From: Methanogenium cariaci JCM 10550
Lineage (GTDB): Archaea > Halobacteriota > Methanomicrobia > Methanomicrobiales > Methanomicrobiaceae
DNA length: 64,000 nucleotides
Reading direction: 5' to 3'
Assembly: GCF_001315945.1 (NCBI RefSeq)
Contig: NZ_BBBG01000002.1
Span: forward strand, 157,631 to 221,630
Shown in pieces: positions 1-10,012 of this stretch. The translations under genes and the position numbers were made by a program. The notes below the pieces were generated by a model. That model had not been told where the DNA came from, made no database searches, and saw only the letters and a list, made by a program, of their open reading frames with translations. How positions within the stretch are numbered: position 1 is the first letter of the stretch; every line of letters begins with the position of its first letter.

Positions 1-525
1 TGTTCAGGCAGGTTCCGACAATGGTGACAGGCATGGGGGGGCAGATGAATACATTTTTTCCGATCGCTTTTTTCTCTGTCTCATACCGTCTCATCCCATT
101 GGTTTTTTGTGCTGTATTTTGTGCCATCATCTCATGTGTCTCCTGATGAACTCCGCGCACACTGGCCTTCCAAGCCCCCCCGACGAACCTGCCAGACGTG
201 GATAAACGTTGAATCGTGTTGCTGTTATTTATATATATGTCAGGCTGCACATATTCGGGTGGGGATTGTCGATTTGAATCTGTATGGTCGGTTAAATTAA
301 AAAAGACGTTGATTATTGTGGTTATTCTGCATATGTCCAAATTTGTGCCCATTTTGCCTCTAAATTCCAAAATAAATGGACATTCGGGCATATCATGCCC
401 CCCCATTTCATCCACACGTCAGGATCTCATCGAAGCTGGCCCGTTTCGTTACTGGGCAGGGTTTGTTCTCTTTTGTGTGAACAAAACGGTCTATAGCAAT
501 GCGCTGTGCTATGGGGCCAAACCCT
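1..525. other. Intergenic, no gene recognised
   Basis: No open frame here has recognisable protein character. The longest frames overlap each other and contain implausible Cys/His-rich peptides. The stretch lies downstream of the minus-strand solute-binding protein gene that ends at 526. It contains two of the G/C heptamers discussed in the findings (near 34 and 175). Confidence 0.5.
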
Positions 526-1713
526 TTAGTGGGTGGTGATCTCGGTCGTGGTGATCTCCTTCCATGAAACCCGTTTCCATACCCCCCCATTTTCAATCCG
601 CATTACGTCATAGGCGGGGGGGATTCCACCGTCATCCTCAAAGACTTTTGGGCCACAGGCACCCAGATGCCGGATCTTTCCGAATGCATCACGGATCTCA
701 TCCGCCGAGTAACCCCCCCATGCCGGATGGCCTCTGTTACAACCATCATGGTGTCGTAGGAATAAGGGGGCCATCCAGTTGACCGTGCTGTCTTTGGCCC
801 GTATCTGATATTCACGGATGAATACCGGGTCGCGAACCTCGCTTGCCTGCATTGTGGCGATGAACCCTTCCGTATACGGGCCGACATGGGAATAGAGTTC
901 AGTGGTAACGATACCGTCTGACCCGACCCAGGCGACATTAAGCCTCTGTGCTCTGCTTCCTTCAGGATGTAATCTGCCTCAGTAACATGGGAGATGAGGG
1001 CGACACCGTCCGTTCCGGAGGTACGGATGGCCGCTATTTCACTGGTGAAGGTGCGTTGCCCCCCCTCCTCAAAGGGTATCACCTGTTGTACGGTAAAGCC
1101 ACTCTCATCCTGTGCATTCACAAATGAATCCATCAGGCCGGTGCCATAGGTATTGTTGATATAGAGAACGGTTATCTTGTCTGTGTCGGGGGGGTGGAAG
1201 ATCCGGAATATTCGGGCCATGCCCCGTCCTTGATAGAGATCCGATGAGATCGTCCGGAATACATACGGACTATATCCGCTCAGTTCCGGTGTGGTTGCCG
1301 CTTGGGAGACGAGAACGATCTGTTCCTCTTTAGCAACCGCTGCACACGCAAGAGCACCGGCACTGGTGATATCGCCAATGAACACAGGAATGCCTTCATC
1401 CACCCCCCCTTCCCTCATGAGTTTTGCCGCCCGGTCGGGGGTAACCCCCCCATGTGTTCTTATATACGGCCACCACATCCTTGCCACCGATGCCCCCCCC
1501 TTTGGCGTTGATCTCATCGACTGCGATGTCTATGCCTACCTTTACATCCGAACCATATTCTGCAAGACCTCCGGTGAGCGGGAGTATAATACCGATTCTT
1601 ATCGTGTCCTCGTCTCCGTAATCAGGTGTGTTTACAAAAGTACCGAAGAGGATGAAACCGCAGATGAGACCTGCGAAGATGAAGGGCAGGAAATCAAGGG
1701 CTTTCTGTTTCAT
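526..1713 (-). CDS. ABC-type branched-chain amino-acid/urea-type solute-binding protein (LivK-like), frame broken
   Basis: Periplasmic-binding-protein type 1 (Peripla_BP_6 family), expected to sit outside the membrane and bind an amino acid or similar small solute. The protein starts with a charged MKQK and a hydrophobic segment (residues 8-25) typical of a signal peptide or anchor. It then shows IGIILPLTGGLAEYG, the family N-terminus, followed by AVDEINAKGG and, in other frames, VSQAATTPEL and DTMMVVTEAI. The reading frame changes near 1447 at a G7 run, near 950 (after EAEHRGL) and twice near 710-780, so three or four frames must be joined to reach the TAA at 526. No permease or ATPase genes follow. 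Instead its ATG overlaps the stop of the Nramp-like gene at 1710, suggesting the two proteins work together. Substrate unknown. Confidence 0.8.
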
Positions 1714-3638
1714 CTCTTTTCCTCCCCCCCGTCTGGTGTTGGTTCATCATCGTTTTTTTCTTCGAACCGGGTCGTGAGTGCGTAGCCCTTCATGCGGACG
1801 ATATAGCAGAAGAGCATTACTCCCAGAGTTATCGCAAAGACCATCGGCAGCAGGCTGGCCCGGACGATGACCAGAAATTCGGCAAAGGAGGCAATGTCCG
1901 ATAAGAGAGGGACAATGATGAAGATATGTATCATCTCGACAATGACCACGAGTATGAATCCCCGGAGATAGGTGATATTTCCCCCCCGGAGCATCCGGGT
2001 ATAGAATCCTGCCACAACGCCCGCCACAATGGCTGCCACCGCACAGGCGAGGGCGGTCTTCTCCGCACCAGGAATCTGGTAGCGATATGCCGCACCGATA
2101 ATTCCTGCACATGCCCCCCCGATGATCGGACCTCCGACAATACCTGCGAGGATTGGGCCGAGGTCACGGAAGTTGATGATTAAACTCATAGGGGGGATGC
2201 CGCGGAATGTACCGTAGATGGAGATCAGCCCGAAGATGAGAATCGTCCATAACTGGTCGATCCATGTAGTTTTTCCCTGAATGACATCCCGGAAGAGCGT
2301 GGTTCCAGCAAAGATAAAGATTATGAAGGCGACGACGATCATGCGTTCTGCAAGCGGCAGGCCGAACTTGATGATTCCCTCTTCCATAAAGAGTGCCATT
2401 AAAAGAAAGATGAGACTGCCGACGGTCATGACGGCGGTCCAGATACGATTGGGCCTTTCCGGATCTTTGATCTCCATGTTGAGATAGATCAGGATGAATC
2501 CCATCACCGCAAAGAAGACTGAGGCAATAGCCGAGACCCCCCCGTGGACCAGTGCCATCGGTTCCCCGATGATGACACCGCTCACGATGATCGCCGTGAA
2601 GATGAGAAGGGTGAGGCGGAAGGTGGTTCGCTCTTTCCATTTCATCCCGTAACTGGAGTGTAGGATCTCGGATACGGCCCGGGCCCGGCCGTCCATACCG
2701 GTCAGCACCGCACCAAACATGATGAGGTAACCCGTTGCAAGAAAGGTCTGGGGGGGGCCGTATGGGATGGAAGCGATGATATAGAGTACCTGGGCAATGA
2801 GCGCATCAACGCTGAAGGTCTCGCCGTGGGCCAGGTAGGAGATGGAGAAGCCGGTGACGCCGAGAGATGTAAAGAGGACGGTGATGATACCCACAAAGAG
2901 GAAGGCGAGGATGAGGTCAAGATTGACTTTATGAATGGTCTTCTGGTAGAATGATGGCCCCTTCTCATCACCTGCCTTCTCTTTAAGCCAGATGGAGTAT
3001 AAAAGCAGGTTCAGCGACGATCCGACTGCGCCCATGAGGGCCATGATCGAGAGCAGGGACCCGGGGGGAATTTTCGGCACTATTCCCGGCAGCATCGCAG
3101 TAAAGGAGATAGGGAACTGGGTTAGGGAGAATGCAATGCCAAAGAAGAGGAGAAGGGCGATCAGGATAATCGTATGTTCCAGCCGTTCATAGGACTCTTT
3201 CCAGAGCAGGATGAGGATGGCGGAAAGGGATATGAAGACAATCATTCCGGTTGAGTTGATGCCCGGGACGATGTAATCCATGAAGATGGCGCCCAGAAGC
3301 AGCATACCTGCAAAGGCGAACATCTCAAGAAGATAGATGATCATCACGAGAATCCCTCCCCCCCAGTTTTTTGGTCCGGGAATGGAGACCAGGCCCTGAA
3401 AGATGGTCTTTCCGGTGATCATCGTATAGCGGGCGATACCGTTTACGAATGCGAATTTATAGATAAGGGTAATGGCGATGACCCAGATGAGTGCGTATCC
3501 GAAGTGTGCACCGATCTCGACAGCCTCTGCGATACCGCTCTCGCCTGCGGCAGCGACTGCCAGCAGAAGTCCGGGCCCGAGAAACCGGAGGTAATCATGC
3601 GCCTGATTTATGATTGTGCAACTGAATTTTTCGGCCAT
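1710..3638 (-). CDS. Nramp-like secondary transporter fused to a LytS/YhcK-type 5TM domain
   Basis: A 642-residue integral membrane protein in one open frame. Residues about 15-400 match the Nramp (COG1914) fold: GPGLLLAVAAAGESGIAEA in TM1, a GKTI motif after TM2, and GAVGSSLNLLLYSIWLKEK in TM6. The canonical metal-binding DPGN and MPH motifs are replaced (AGESG and GSSLN), so the substrate is probably not a standard transition metal. Residues about 450-610 resemble the 5TM-5TMR_LYT sensor domain: PPMSLIINFRDLGPILAG, then an AGIIGAAYRYQIPG segment. A heptameric G run puts one extra Gly in that motif compared with the family spacing. The gene overlaps the downstream solute-binding protein by 4 bp (ATGA type). 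I infer a binding-protein-assisted transporter or sensor, but the role is unproven. Confidence 0.75.
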   Translation of the reverse strand: MAEKFSCTIINQAHDYLRFLGPGLLLAVAAAGESGIAEAVEIGAHFGYALIWVIAITLIYKFAFVNGIARYTMITGKTIFQGLVSIPGPKNWGGGILVMIIYLLEMFAFAGMLLLGAIFMDYIVPGINSTGMIVFISLSAILILLWKESYERLEHTIILIALLLFFGIAFSLTQFPISFTAMLPGIVPKIPPGSLLSIMALMGAVGSSLNLLLYSIWLKEKAGDEKGPSFYQKTIHKVNLDLILAFLFVGIITVLFTSLGVTGFSISYLAHGETFSVDALIAQVLYIIASIPYGPPQTFLATGYLIMFGAVLTGMDGRARAVSEILHSSYGMKWKERTTFRLTLLIFTAIIVSGVIIGEPMALVHGGVSAIASVFFAVMGFILIYLNMEIKDPERPNRIWTAVMTVGSLIFLLMALFMEEGIIKFGLPLAERMIVVAFIIFIFAGTTLFRDVIQGKTTWIDQLWTILIFGLISIYGTFRGIPPMSLIINFRDLGPILAGIVGGPIIGGACAGIIGAAYRYQIPGAEKTALACAVAAIVAGVVAGFYTRMLRGGNITYLRGFILVVIVEMIHIFIIVPLLSDIASFAEFLVIVRASLLPMVFAITLGVMLFCYIVRMKGYALTTRFEEKNDDEPTPDGGEEKR

Positions 3639-3656
3639 TTCCGCTTGTCTCTGAAT

Positions 3657-3670
3657 AATTTTTTATATCA
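3657..3670 (-). promoter_or_regulatory. Possible TATA box for the Nramp-like/binding-protein pair
   Basis: On the minus strand this reads tgatataaaaaatta, an AT-rich TATA-like element about 20-30 bases upstream of the ATG at 3638. No clear Shine-Dalgarno sequence lies between it and the ATG, consistent with a short-leader or leaderless transcript. This is motif reading only. Confidence 0.35.
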
Positions 3671-3821
3671 GGGTACTTAATGCTAGTGAAATCAGTGCGT
3701 GACAGAGGCCTGAGGATGAACCTTTTTTAGTATGCCTCACACAGTAATGGATATGCAGATTGATGCAGTCCTGATTTTGGGGAATTCAGCGTTTCTGCAT
3801 ATTTCTGAGAGGTGATCACGT

Positions 3822-5285
3822 TTGTCTGCAGGAGAAGATATGCCATTACCGGATGTATGCCACGGATTATGTGAGAATGCGCCGCATGCGATGCTCATTG
3901 CAGATTCAGGAGGGAACATTGTTTGGGCCAATGCAGCGGCAGCCCGGATTCTCGGCAGGGAATCACCGGCCGAGCTCTTTGGGAACACGGTCATGGCCGT
4001 TCTCTTCTCCCCCCCCGGCATAAGTAACTGGGATGAGCTCTCTTCCCGGATCCAAAAAACCGGAACCTTTACCGGTTCTGTTATTTCCCGGGAACGGATG
4101 GATGCCGGTGCCACTCTCGATATCAGAGTCTCCCATGCAGCAGAGGTGGAGAAGGAATGGTATTACCTCTACCCCCCCGTTCCCGGAACGGTGGCCACCG
4201 CGGCTCCGGCACAGCATGATGAAGACCGGCTCAGTCTGGCTCTTCAGTGTGCTGGCCTCGGAGTCTGGGATGTGGATCTCAATTCCGGTGATATTAGGGT
4301 GGACGAGCGCTGCGCAGAGATGATCGGCTACCGGCGGGAAGAGCTGGCGTCCCTCACCAGAGATGAGTTTCTGGAATATCTCCATCCGGACGATCGTGAT
4401 GCGTGGTTCCATTTTGCTTCCGGGTGGAGTGAGGGCAAAAACCTGACCGGCACCTATGAGATGCGTATGCGGCATAAGGACACTACCTGGGTCTGGATCC
4501 GTTCGCGGTGGCAGGTCTTCCAAAGCCCTGAGACGCGCCGGTGCTTCGGGTGACGGGTGTTCATCAGGATATCACCAATACGGTCAGAAAAGACGATGCC
4601 ATTCATGAGGCACAGAAGAAGATTGCGATGCTCTCGTCCGTTACCCGGCATGACATTCTCAATCAGGTGACGGTCATCCGCATGCTCTTTGACATTATGG
4701 AGATGACAGGAGAAGTGCCTGTTGACTCGGATACCTGGATGCAGCTCTCAAAAATAAATGATTCGGCAATCACCATCGAACGTCAGATAGGCTTTACCCG
4801 TGACTATGAGGATCTGGGGTCGCAACCCCCCCTGCCTGGCAGCATATCGGGGGGGATTTGGTGGACCGGGTGACGGTCACGTCTGACGTCTCCCATCTGA
4901 CGGTTATCTGTAGCTGCCGGAATCTGGTAGTCTATGCCGATCCAATGCTGGAGCGGGTGATGCATGAAATCTTCATGAATACTACCCTGCATGGGGGTGA
5001 CGTGACCACCATTACGGTCTCCTGTTTGACGAAGTCGGATGGTACGGCGGTAGTAGATATATCGGATGATGGTGTCGGTATCGCCGATAACCGGAAAGAG
5101 CGGATCTTCTCACGGGGGGCATTGGGATCAAAACCCGTTACGGTTTGTATCTCTCGCGGGAAATTCTGTCAGTGACAGGCATCACCATCCAGGAGACCGG
5201 CACAGAGGGAACAGGTGCGGTCTTCTCTCTTTCAGTGCCGCAGGATAATTGGAAGATACCACGGGATGATCCCGTCTCCTCCTGA
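3822..5285 (+). CDS. Cytoplasmic PAS-PAS sensor histidine kinase, frame broken
   Basis: Soluble sensor kinase without membrane segments. It has a PAS domain (residues about 15-75, NIVWANAAAARILG), a second PAS/PAC (about 130-240, GYRREELASL and HPDDRDAW), then the H-box TRHDILNQ near 4645 and a HATPase with HEIFMNTTLHG (near 4963) and DDGVGIADN (near 5065). The C-terminus is read in another frame as SLSVPQDNWK and stops at 5285. Frames change near 4535, near 4828-4853 (two G/C heptamers) and near 5115. The start is taken as TTG at 3822 because gaggtgat lies at a good ribosome-binding distance. The next in-frame ATG is six codons later. No response regulator is adjacent, and signal and target are unknown. 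Confidence 0.85.
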
Positions 5286-5290
5286 ACAGA

Positions 5291-5319
5291 GGAGAAAAAA
5301 TAACCGGCACCCTTTTTTA
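5291..5319. terminator. Bidirectional T-run terminator between convergent genes
   Basis: The 31 bases between the histidine kinase and the AI-2E transporter carry six A residues (5295-5300) and six T residues (5313-5318). Each strand therefore sees a T-run just after its stop codon, the usual form of an archaeal terminator. Confidence 0.5.
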
Positions 5320-6350
5320 GGCAGTCTCTGTCTCGTCGTCACTCATGAGGACGGCAAGCCAGCGGGTGCGTTCGTCTCCTGCAAGCAGGGTTCGCAGGAT
5401 GACGGTGAGGGGGGGAATGGCAAGAAACATGCCGACGATGCCCAGGACTGCCGTCCAGACTAACAGGGCGATGACGACGGCAAGCGGGGGGGTGAGCCGC
5501 ATATCGTTTGCTGCAATCTTTGCGAAGACGACGTTCTCGATGATGAAGTTGAGGATGGCAATTCCTGCGAGGACGAGAAGTACCCCCTCCCCCAGCCGAA
5601 CTTCAGCCATGCGAGGACGACAGCAGGCACACAGGCGATGAAGAGGCCGATATACGGGATATAGCTGAGGATGATGGTGAGCACACCCCAGAGTATGGCA
5701 AGGTCGACGCCGATCACATACAGGAATGCGCCGATGGAGCCGCCGAGGACGACATTGGTTTTTGTCCGCACGACCATGACGTCATAGGTGTTGCGGATGA
5801 GGGTGGGCAGGTTGCGGCTGAGGCTGCTTGCCGGGCCGAATGAACGGTTCAGTTTATCCTGCAGGGTGGGCAGTTCGAGCAGGATGAAGGCGGTGACCAC
5901 GAGGACAAAGAATCCGTTGACGACAATCGCCGATATGTCGCCTGCGATTGTCATCGCAGGTGCGAAGAGGGTTTTGAGGCTGAAGATGCCTGAACTGAGT
6001 ATCCCCCCCTGTATTGATATGCCGTATGTTTCCAGTAATGCATTCAGGCCCGTGAGGTTTGCGTTCAGTTCTTGCTGGTATTGGGGGATTTCTCCGGCAA
6101 AGATCATGAGTGAAGTGATCGCGAGCAGGAAAAGGCCGATGCCGATTAGAAGATAGATGAGGGTGATGATGCCGGTGCCTGCCCAGATTGGGACCTTCTT
6201 TTCTTCCAGCCAGACGAGCAGGGGTGCGGCGAGAAAGGCCAGCACCAGTCCTAACAGGATGACAGAGAAGACATCCGTAAACATGGTGATTCCGACAAGA
6301 ATCACGAAAAGGGCGGCACATGCGACGAGGGAACGCAGGGGGGGCCCCAT
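5317..6350 (-). CDS. AI-2E family transporter (PerM/YdiK-type exporter)
   Basis: Polytopic membrane protein of the UPF0118/AI-2E family, roughly 345 residues, the usual family length. Visible hallmarks are paired N-terminal helices (LFVILVGITMF, VILLGLVLAFLAAPLL), a soluble middle segment, and the C-terminal stretch with LSYIPYIGLFIACVPA followed by GEGVLLVLAGIAILNF and ENVVFAKI. The frame breaks once near 5588 in a C5 run, so two frames must be joined. Members export small solutes or act as Na+/H+ antiporters, and the substrate cannot be read here. The gene is convergent with the histidine kinase and stands alone. Confidence 0.85.
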
Positions 6351-6365
6351 GGTGATTCCTTGTAT

Positions 6366-6651
6366 TCCTGTATGCTGGGGGGGACTTTGGCATATTAGTT
6401 TACTGTTGTCCGGGAAATGGAGATATATGTTTGGATTTTAGGGGGGGAAGAGATTCTTGTTGGGGGGACCGGGATGTGATCGGTTCCGTTTTTTGCCTTG
6501 CAGGAATCCGGTAACTGGATCACCTGCGACTGGGGTGCAGGGTTTGCATTGTTTCGGGCAGTATCTCTGACATCGGTTGCCGGATACTGGTCAAATATTC
6601 AATTACGGGGGTCATTGCCGGGGGGGAAAAATGCATCCACACAGTGGGTTG
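6366..6651. other. Intergenic leader of the tandem-repeat region
   Basis: Holds no recognisable gene. The part after about 6500 shares no clear repeat with the units that begin at 6652. Short open frames here are discontinuous and repeat-derived. Confidence 0.4.
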
Positions 6652-7627
6652 GAGTGGCCGGTTCTCCGTTGAGATATGTGATACATCCTCTCAAAATCTC
6701 CATCAATGAAAACCTCTTAATGGTCTGCAATCCTCCGTGTTTTTGGCAAATAACGGACATTACGGCCGTCATTTCCCTGCAGAAAAACCCGGCAGGAAAT
6801 ATGCTCATTCTGCCCTCCGATTCCCGAACGCAGGTGATCAAAAAGTGTGGTCATATCAGGAAAAACGTGAAAACACCGGAGAAAATCAGATCCCCCACAG
6901 CGGCTCGGAGTGGCCGGTTTTCTGTTGAGACATGTGATACATCCTCTCTAAATCTCCATCAATGAAGACCTCTTAATGGTCTGCAATCTACCGTGTTTTC
7001 GGCAAATAACGGACATTACGGCCGTCATTTTCCGGCAGAAAAAATGGCCTGAAAATACGCTCATTCTGCCCCCCCCGATTCCAGAACGCAGGGGGGGTTC
7101 AAAAAGGGTGGTCATATCAGGAAAAACGTGAAAACACCGGAGAAAATCAGATCCCCACAGCGGCCCGGAGTGGTTGATTCTCGGTTGAGACATGCGATAC
7201 ATCCTCTCAAAATCTTCGTCAATGGCGACCTCTTAATGGTCTGCAATCCTCCGAATTTTTGGCAAATGCCGGACATTACGACCTCCATTTTCCAGCAGAA
7301 AAAATGGCCTGAAAATACGTCCATTATGCCCCCCGATTCCCAAACGCAGGGGGGGGATCAGAAAGTGTGGTCATATCAGGAAAAACGTGAAAACACCGGA
7401 GAAAATCAGATCCCCACAGCGGCCCGGAGTGGTTGATTCTCTGTTGAGATATGTGATACATCCTCTCAAAATCTCCGTCAATAACTACCCCTTAATAATC
7501 CACATTAATCCGTGTTTTCGGCAAATAACGGACATTACTGCCTTAATTTTCCGGGAGAAATGATGGCCTGAAAATACGCTCATTCTGCTCCCCAATCCCA
7601 AAACGCAGGGACGCAAAAAGGGTGGGA
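6652..7627. repeat. About four tandem copies of a ~259-bp repeat
   Basis: Unit starts, marked by gagtgg, fall at 6652, 6908, 7168 and 7427, giving spacings of 256, 260 and 259 bp. The fourth unit decays near 7627. Each unit contains, in order, the inverted-repeat-like gacctcttaatggtc, ggcaaataacggacatta, a purine-rich gcagaaaaaatgg, and ggtcatatcaggaaaaacgtg followed by caccggagaaaatcag. Units differ by scattered substitutions. Short frames of about 70 codons exist on the minus strand in each unit but are interrupted differently from unit to unit, so coding is doubtful. No terminal inverted repeats, transposase or cas gene is near. Function unknown. Confidence 0.8.
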
Positions 7628-7842
7628 AGAGGAAACCCGAGAATAAAAAACAGAGAGATGCATTTACCCTTTGTTTACACACACCCCTGGAACCGGGTAG
7701 ACGGAATATGGTATAGTAGCTTTCCCCTGCTATAATGAGGGGGGGGAGATCTTTTGGACGGTAAGATGAATAACAGGTGGTAAATTCTCATCGGAGGACT
7801 TATAATTCTTTTTCTCAAAGAATCATTATCAGAGAAGATAAT

Positions 7843-9337
7843 ATGGGGGGGAAATGCAAAAGAATGCGGGAAAAAATGTTCACTGCTTTTTCAGAAAAGA
7901 GCGATGAGCTTTCAGAGAAGTTGACCTATCTTGACAATCGAAAACCACTTTATCTCTGGGTTTCGGTCTATGGAGGATTTTTTTGTCTCGCACTATTTTT
8001 TGCCGGGGTCTCTACCTGGTTATGGCCCGGTCTCATCTTTAATTCCGATAGTGTCCGATACATCCTGGGTGCCCTCATCCAGAGTCAGGCAGCGGTCATC
8101 TCAATTGTGGTGACACTCACGCTGGTTGCCGTGCAGTGGACCGCATCGACGTATTCACCCCGCGTTGTTGAAGTGTTTAAACGGCATCCCAATATGTGGT
8201 TGCTTCTGTTTTCATATATTGTCTCAATTACCTTTTCAACAATTTTACTCACCTCAATCACAGGTGATGTAAGTTCTTTTCTTCAGCGCTTTAGCGTATT
8301 CTGTGCGATCTATCTGGGAATATTTCTCTTCGTCACCCTTTTCCCCCTACATTCTCAATACGATGAATCTGCTCAACGCTGAAAAGATATTAGTCCGGCT
8401 CTCAGGACTCATCAATGTCTCAGAAATCCGAGTCGGGGGGGACGACCCCCTTTCAGGCTTTTTTTGATATTATCTATGGGGGGGCAATCCGTAATTATGA
8501 TATGACAACCATGAGCACTGGCATTGGGCTTGCTCAGGACAAATTTGAAGAAATTGTCGGTGGACATGAGGAAGGAGAGGGACGGAGATACATCACATCC
8601 CGTTTTTTTAATGACATCAAACGTTGCGGACTTTTATTGACAGAAATAGGCGAGGAAATATTTGTATTCGAGATCATTGCCCAAATAAAAGATATTGGCG
8701 AGTGGGCTGTTGGGTGTGATGATGCGGATGTCCTCCATTATTTGAATATAACACTGCAAGACATTGGGATAGCAGCAACTGAAAAAAGTCCCGGGCTGTT
8801 GTGGAATATGTCATGACAAATCTCGAAGAACTTGCACAGTTGGTTTTGGAAGAGGAAGAGGAACTTGGTAATCATTCACTGAATATACCTAATCTCATTG
8901 TCTCAATCTCATTGATTGGTCAGACGGCTGTTAGGTATGATATGGATCATTCAGTCTGCTTTGCGATACATAAAATTTCAAATTTTTGGAGGGAATCCCC
9001 CCCTCTGCTCCCATTAGCACTTCCCAATTTTAACATTGCAATGAGTGCAATAGAATCTCATTCTCCATTGGCAGATAATTATGTAAATTTGGTTATCTCG
9101 TCGATAGATGACCTGAGTGAATCCTTCTTGGAAATCGGGAATGAAGGTGCGGTTGAAGAAATATTGGACGCATTGCATCTATTTGCACATTTTGCCAACG
9201 AAAAGAGAGAAAAAGAAACTGTCGTCAAATCTTTAGATGTTATATCCAAAATTCGTGAAAGTGCACCTCCTGGAAAACTGAAGAATCTCGCAGAAATTTA
9301 TCTGAATCAGTTCGGTCTTCAATATCCCGAAGCCTAA
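7843..9337 (+). CDS. DUF2254-like membrane protein, frame broken
   Basis: The N-terminal part has two or more membrane segments (VYGGFFCLALFFAGVSTWLW; WLLLFSYIVSITFSTILL). Between them is QSQAAVISIVVTLTLVAVQ followed by ASTYSPRVV, which resembles the SPR signature of DUF2254. The soluble C-terminal part continues as YILNTMNLLNAEKILVRLSG, DIIYGAIRNYDMTT and finally KLKNLAEIYLNQFG. Three frames must be joined: breaks lie near 8345, near 8438 at a G7 run, and near 8800. Start ATG 7843 is chosen because the reading begins close to the conserved region. GTG 7777 and ATG 7876 are alternatives. Function unknown. The tail has lower GC than its neighbours. Confidence 0.6.
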
Positions 9338-9398
9338 CCATCATATTTTGTCGACATCCCCCCCATGGAATGTCCCGCTTCCCCCCTCAAAATAAGAA

Positions 9399-10012
9399 TT
9401 ATTCCGGAAGTAGAGCCCGGTCAACGCCGAGATGATCCGTCCAGTTTTTCAGATCCGTCAGGTTGATCTCATCTTTGCAGGTTGTATAGATATACGCCGC
9501 CTCTTCGGGTGTGCCCCGGTCGCCAGGCATCAGGATGAAGGGGGGGATGAGCAGTTCAAGGGGGGGTGCGACAAAGAAGCGTTTCCCGTTCACGATGAGC
9601 TTCAGGCGCTTTAAGTAGGCGTAGCGATCACTCTCCTGCGGGTTTGCCCGGATGTGCACATTGGGGGGGAAGAACTTTTCATCCCGTGCGATACGCACAC
9701 CGCGCCGGTGATAAAGAGACGGTACCACGCCGCCCCCCCGTCTCCCCGGACTCATCACCGTAAACCCGCTCTCTAGGAGGGCTTCCATCATCTCGAAGAA
9801 GCGGTCACGGCAGATCACGGCAGGGTGAACTCCACCTCCTCGCACGGCCCGGTATGACCGAAGAGCGAGGCCGCGTATCCGCTGGTGATGGTATACCCAC
9901 TGTAATTCCATATCTCATCTGCGAGTGACTCAACAAACCGGTCGGTATCTGTCTGCACCTTGCCGTCCACGGTCACGTTCCTGCCGTTCCATTCAATCTG
10001 TAATTCCTGCAT
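9399..10012 (-). CDS. Predicted nucleotidyltransferase-like protein
   Basis: About 200 residues after joining two frames. The N-terminal part has TITSGYAASLFGHTGPCEEVEFTL, quoted here by its key features: a G-Y-A-A-x-L-F-G element followed by acidic residues, as in the G-S and D-x-D region of minimal nucleotidyltransferases related to AbiEii/MNT proteins. The C-terminal part has KLIVNGKRFFVAPLELLI and ends DLKNWTDHLG. The frame break is near 9830. Its ATG overlaps the stop codon of the Fe-S aldo/keto reductase (TAATG, one base shared), so it is translationally coupled. The family call is by motif resemblance only. Confidence 0.5.

Noticed and set aside
6652..7627. CRISPR array
   Set aside because: The repeats are about 259 bp with no unique spacers and no cas genes nearby.
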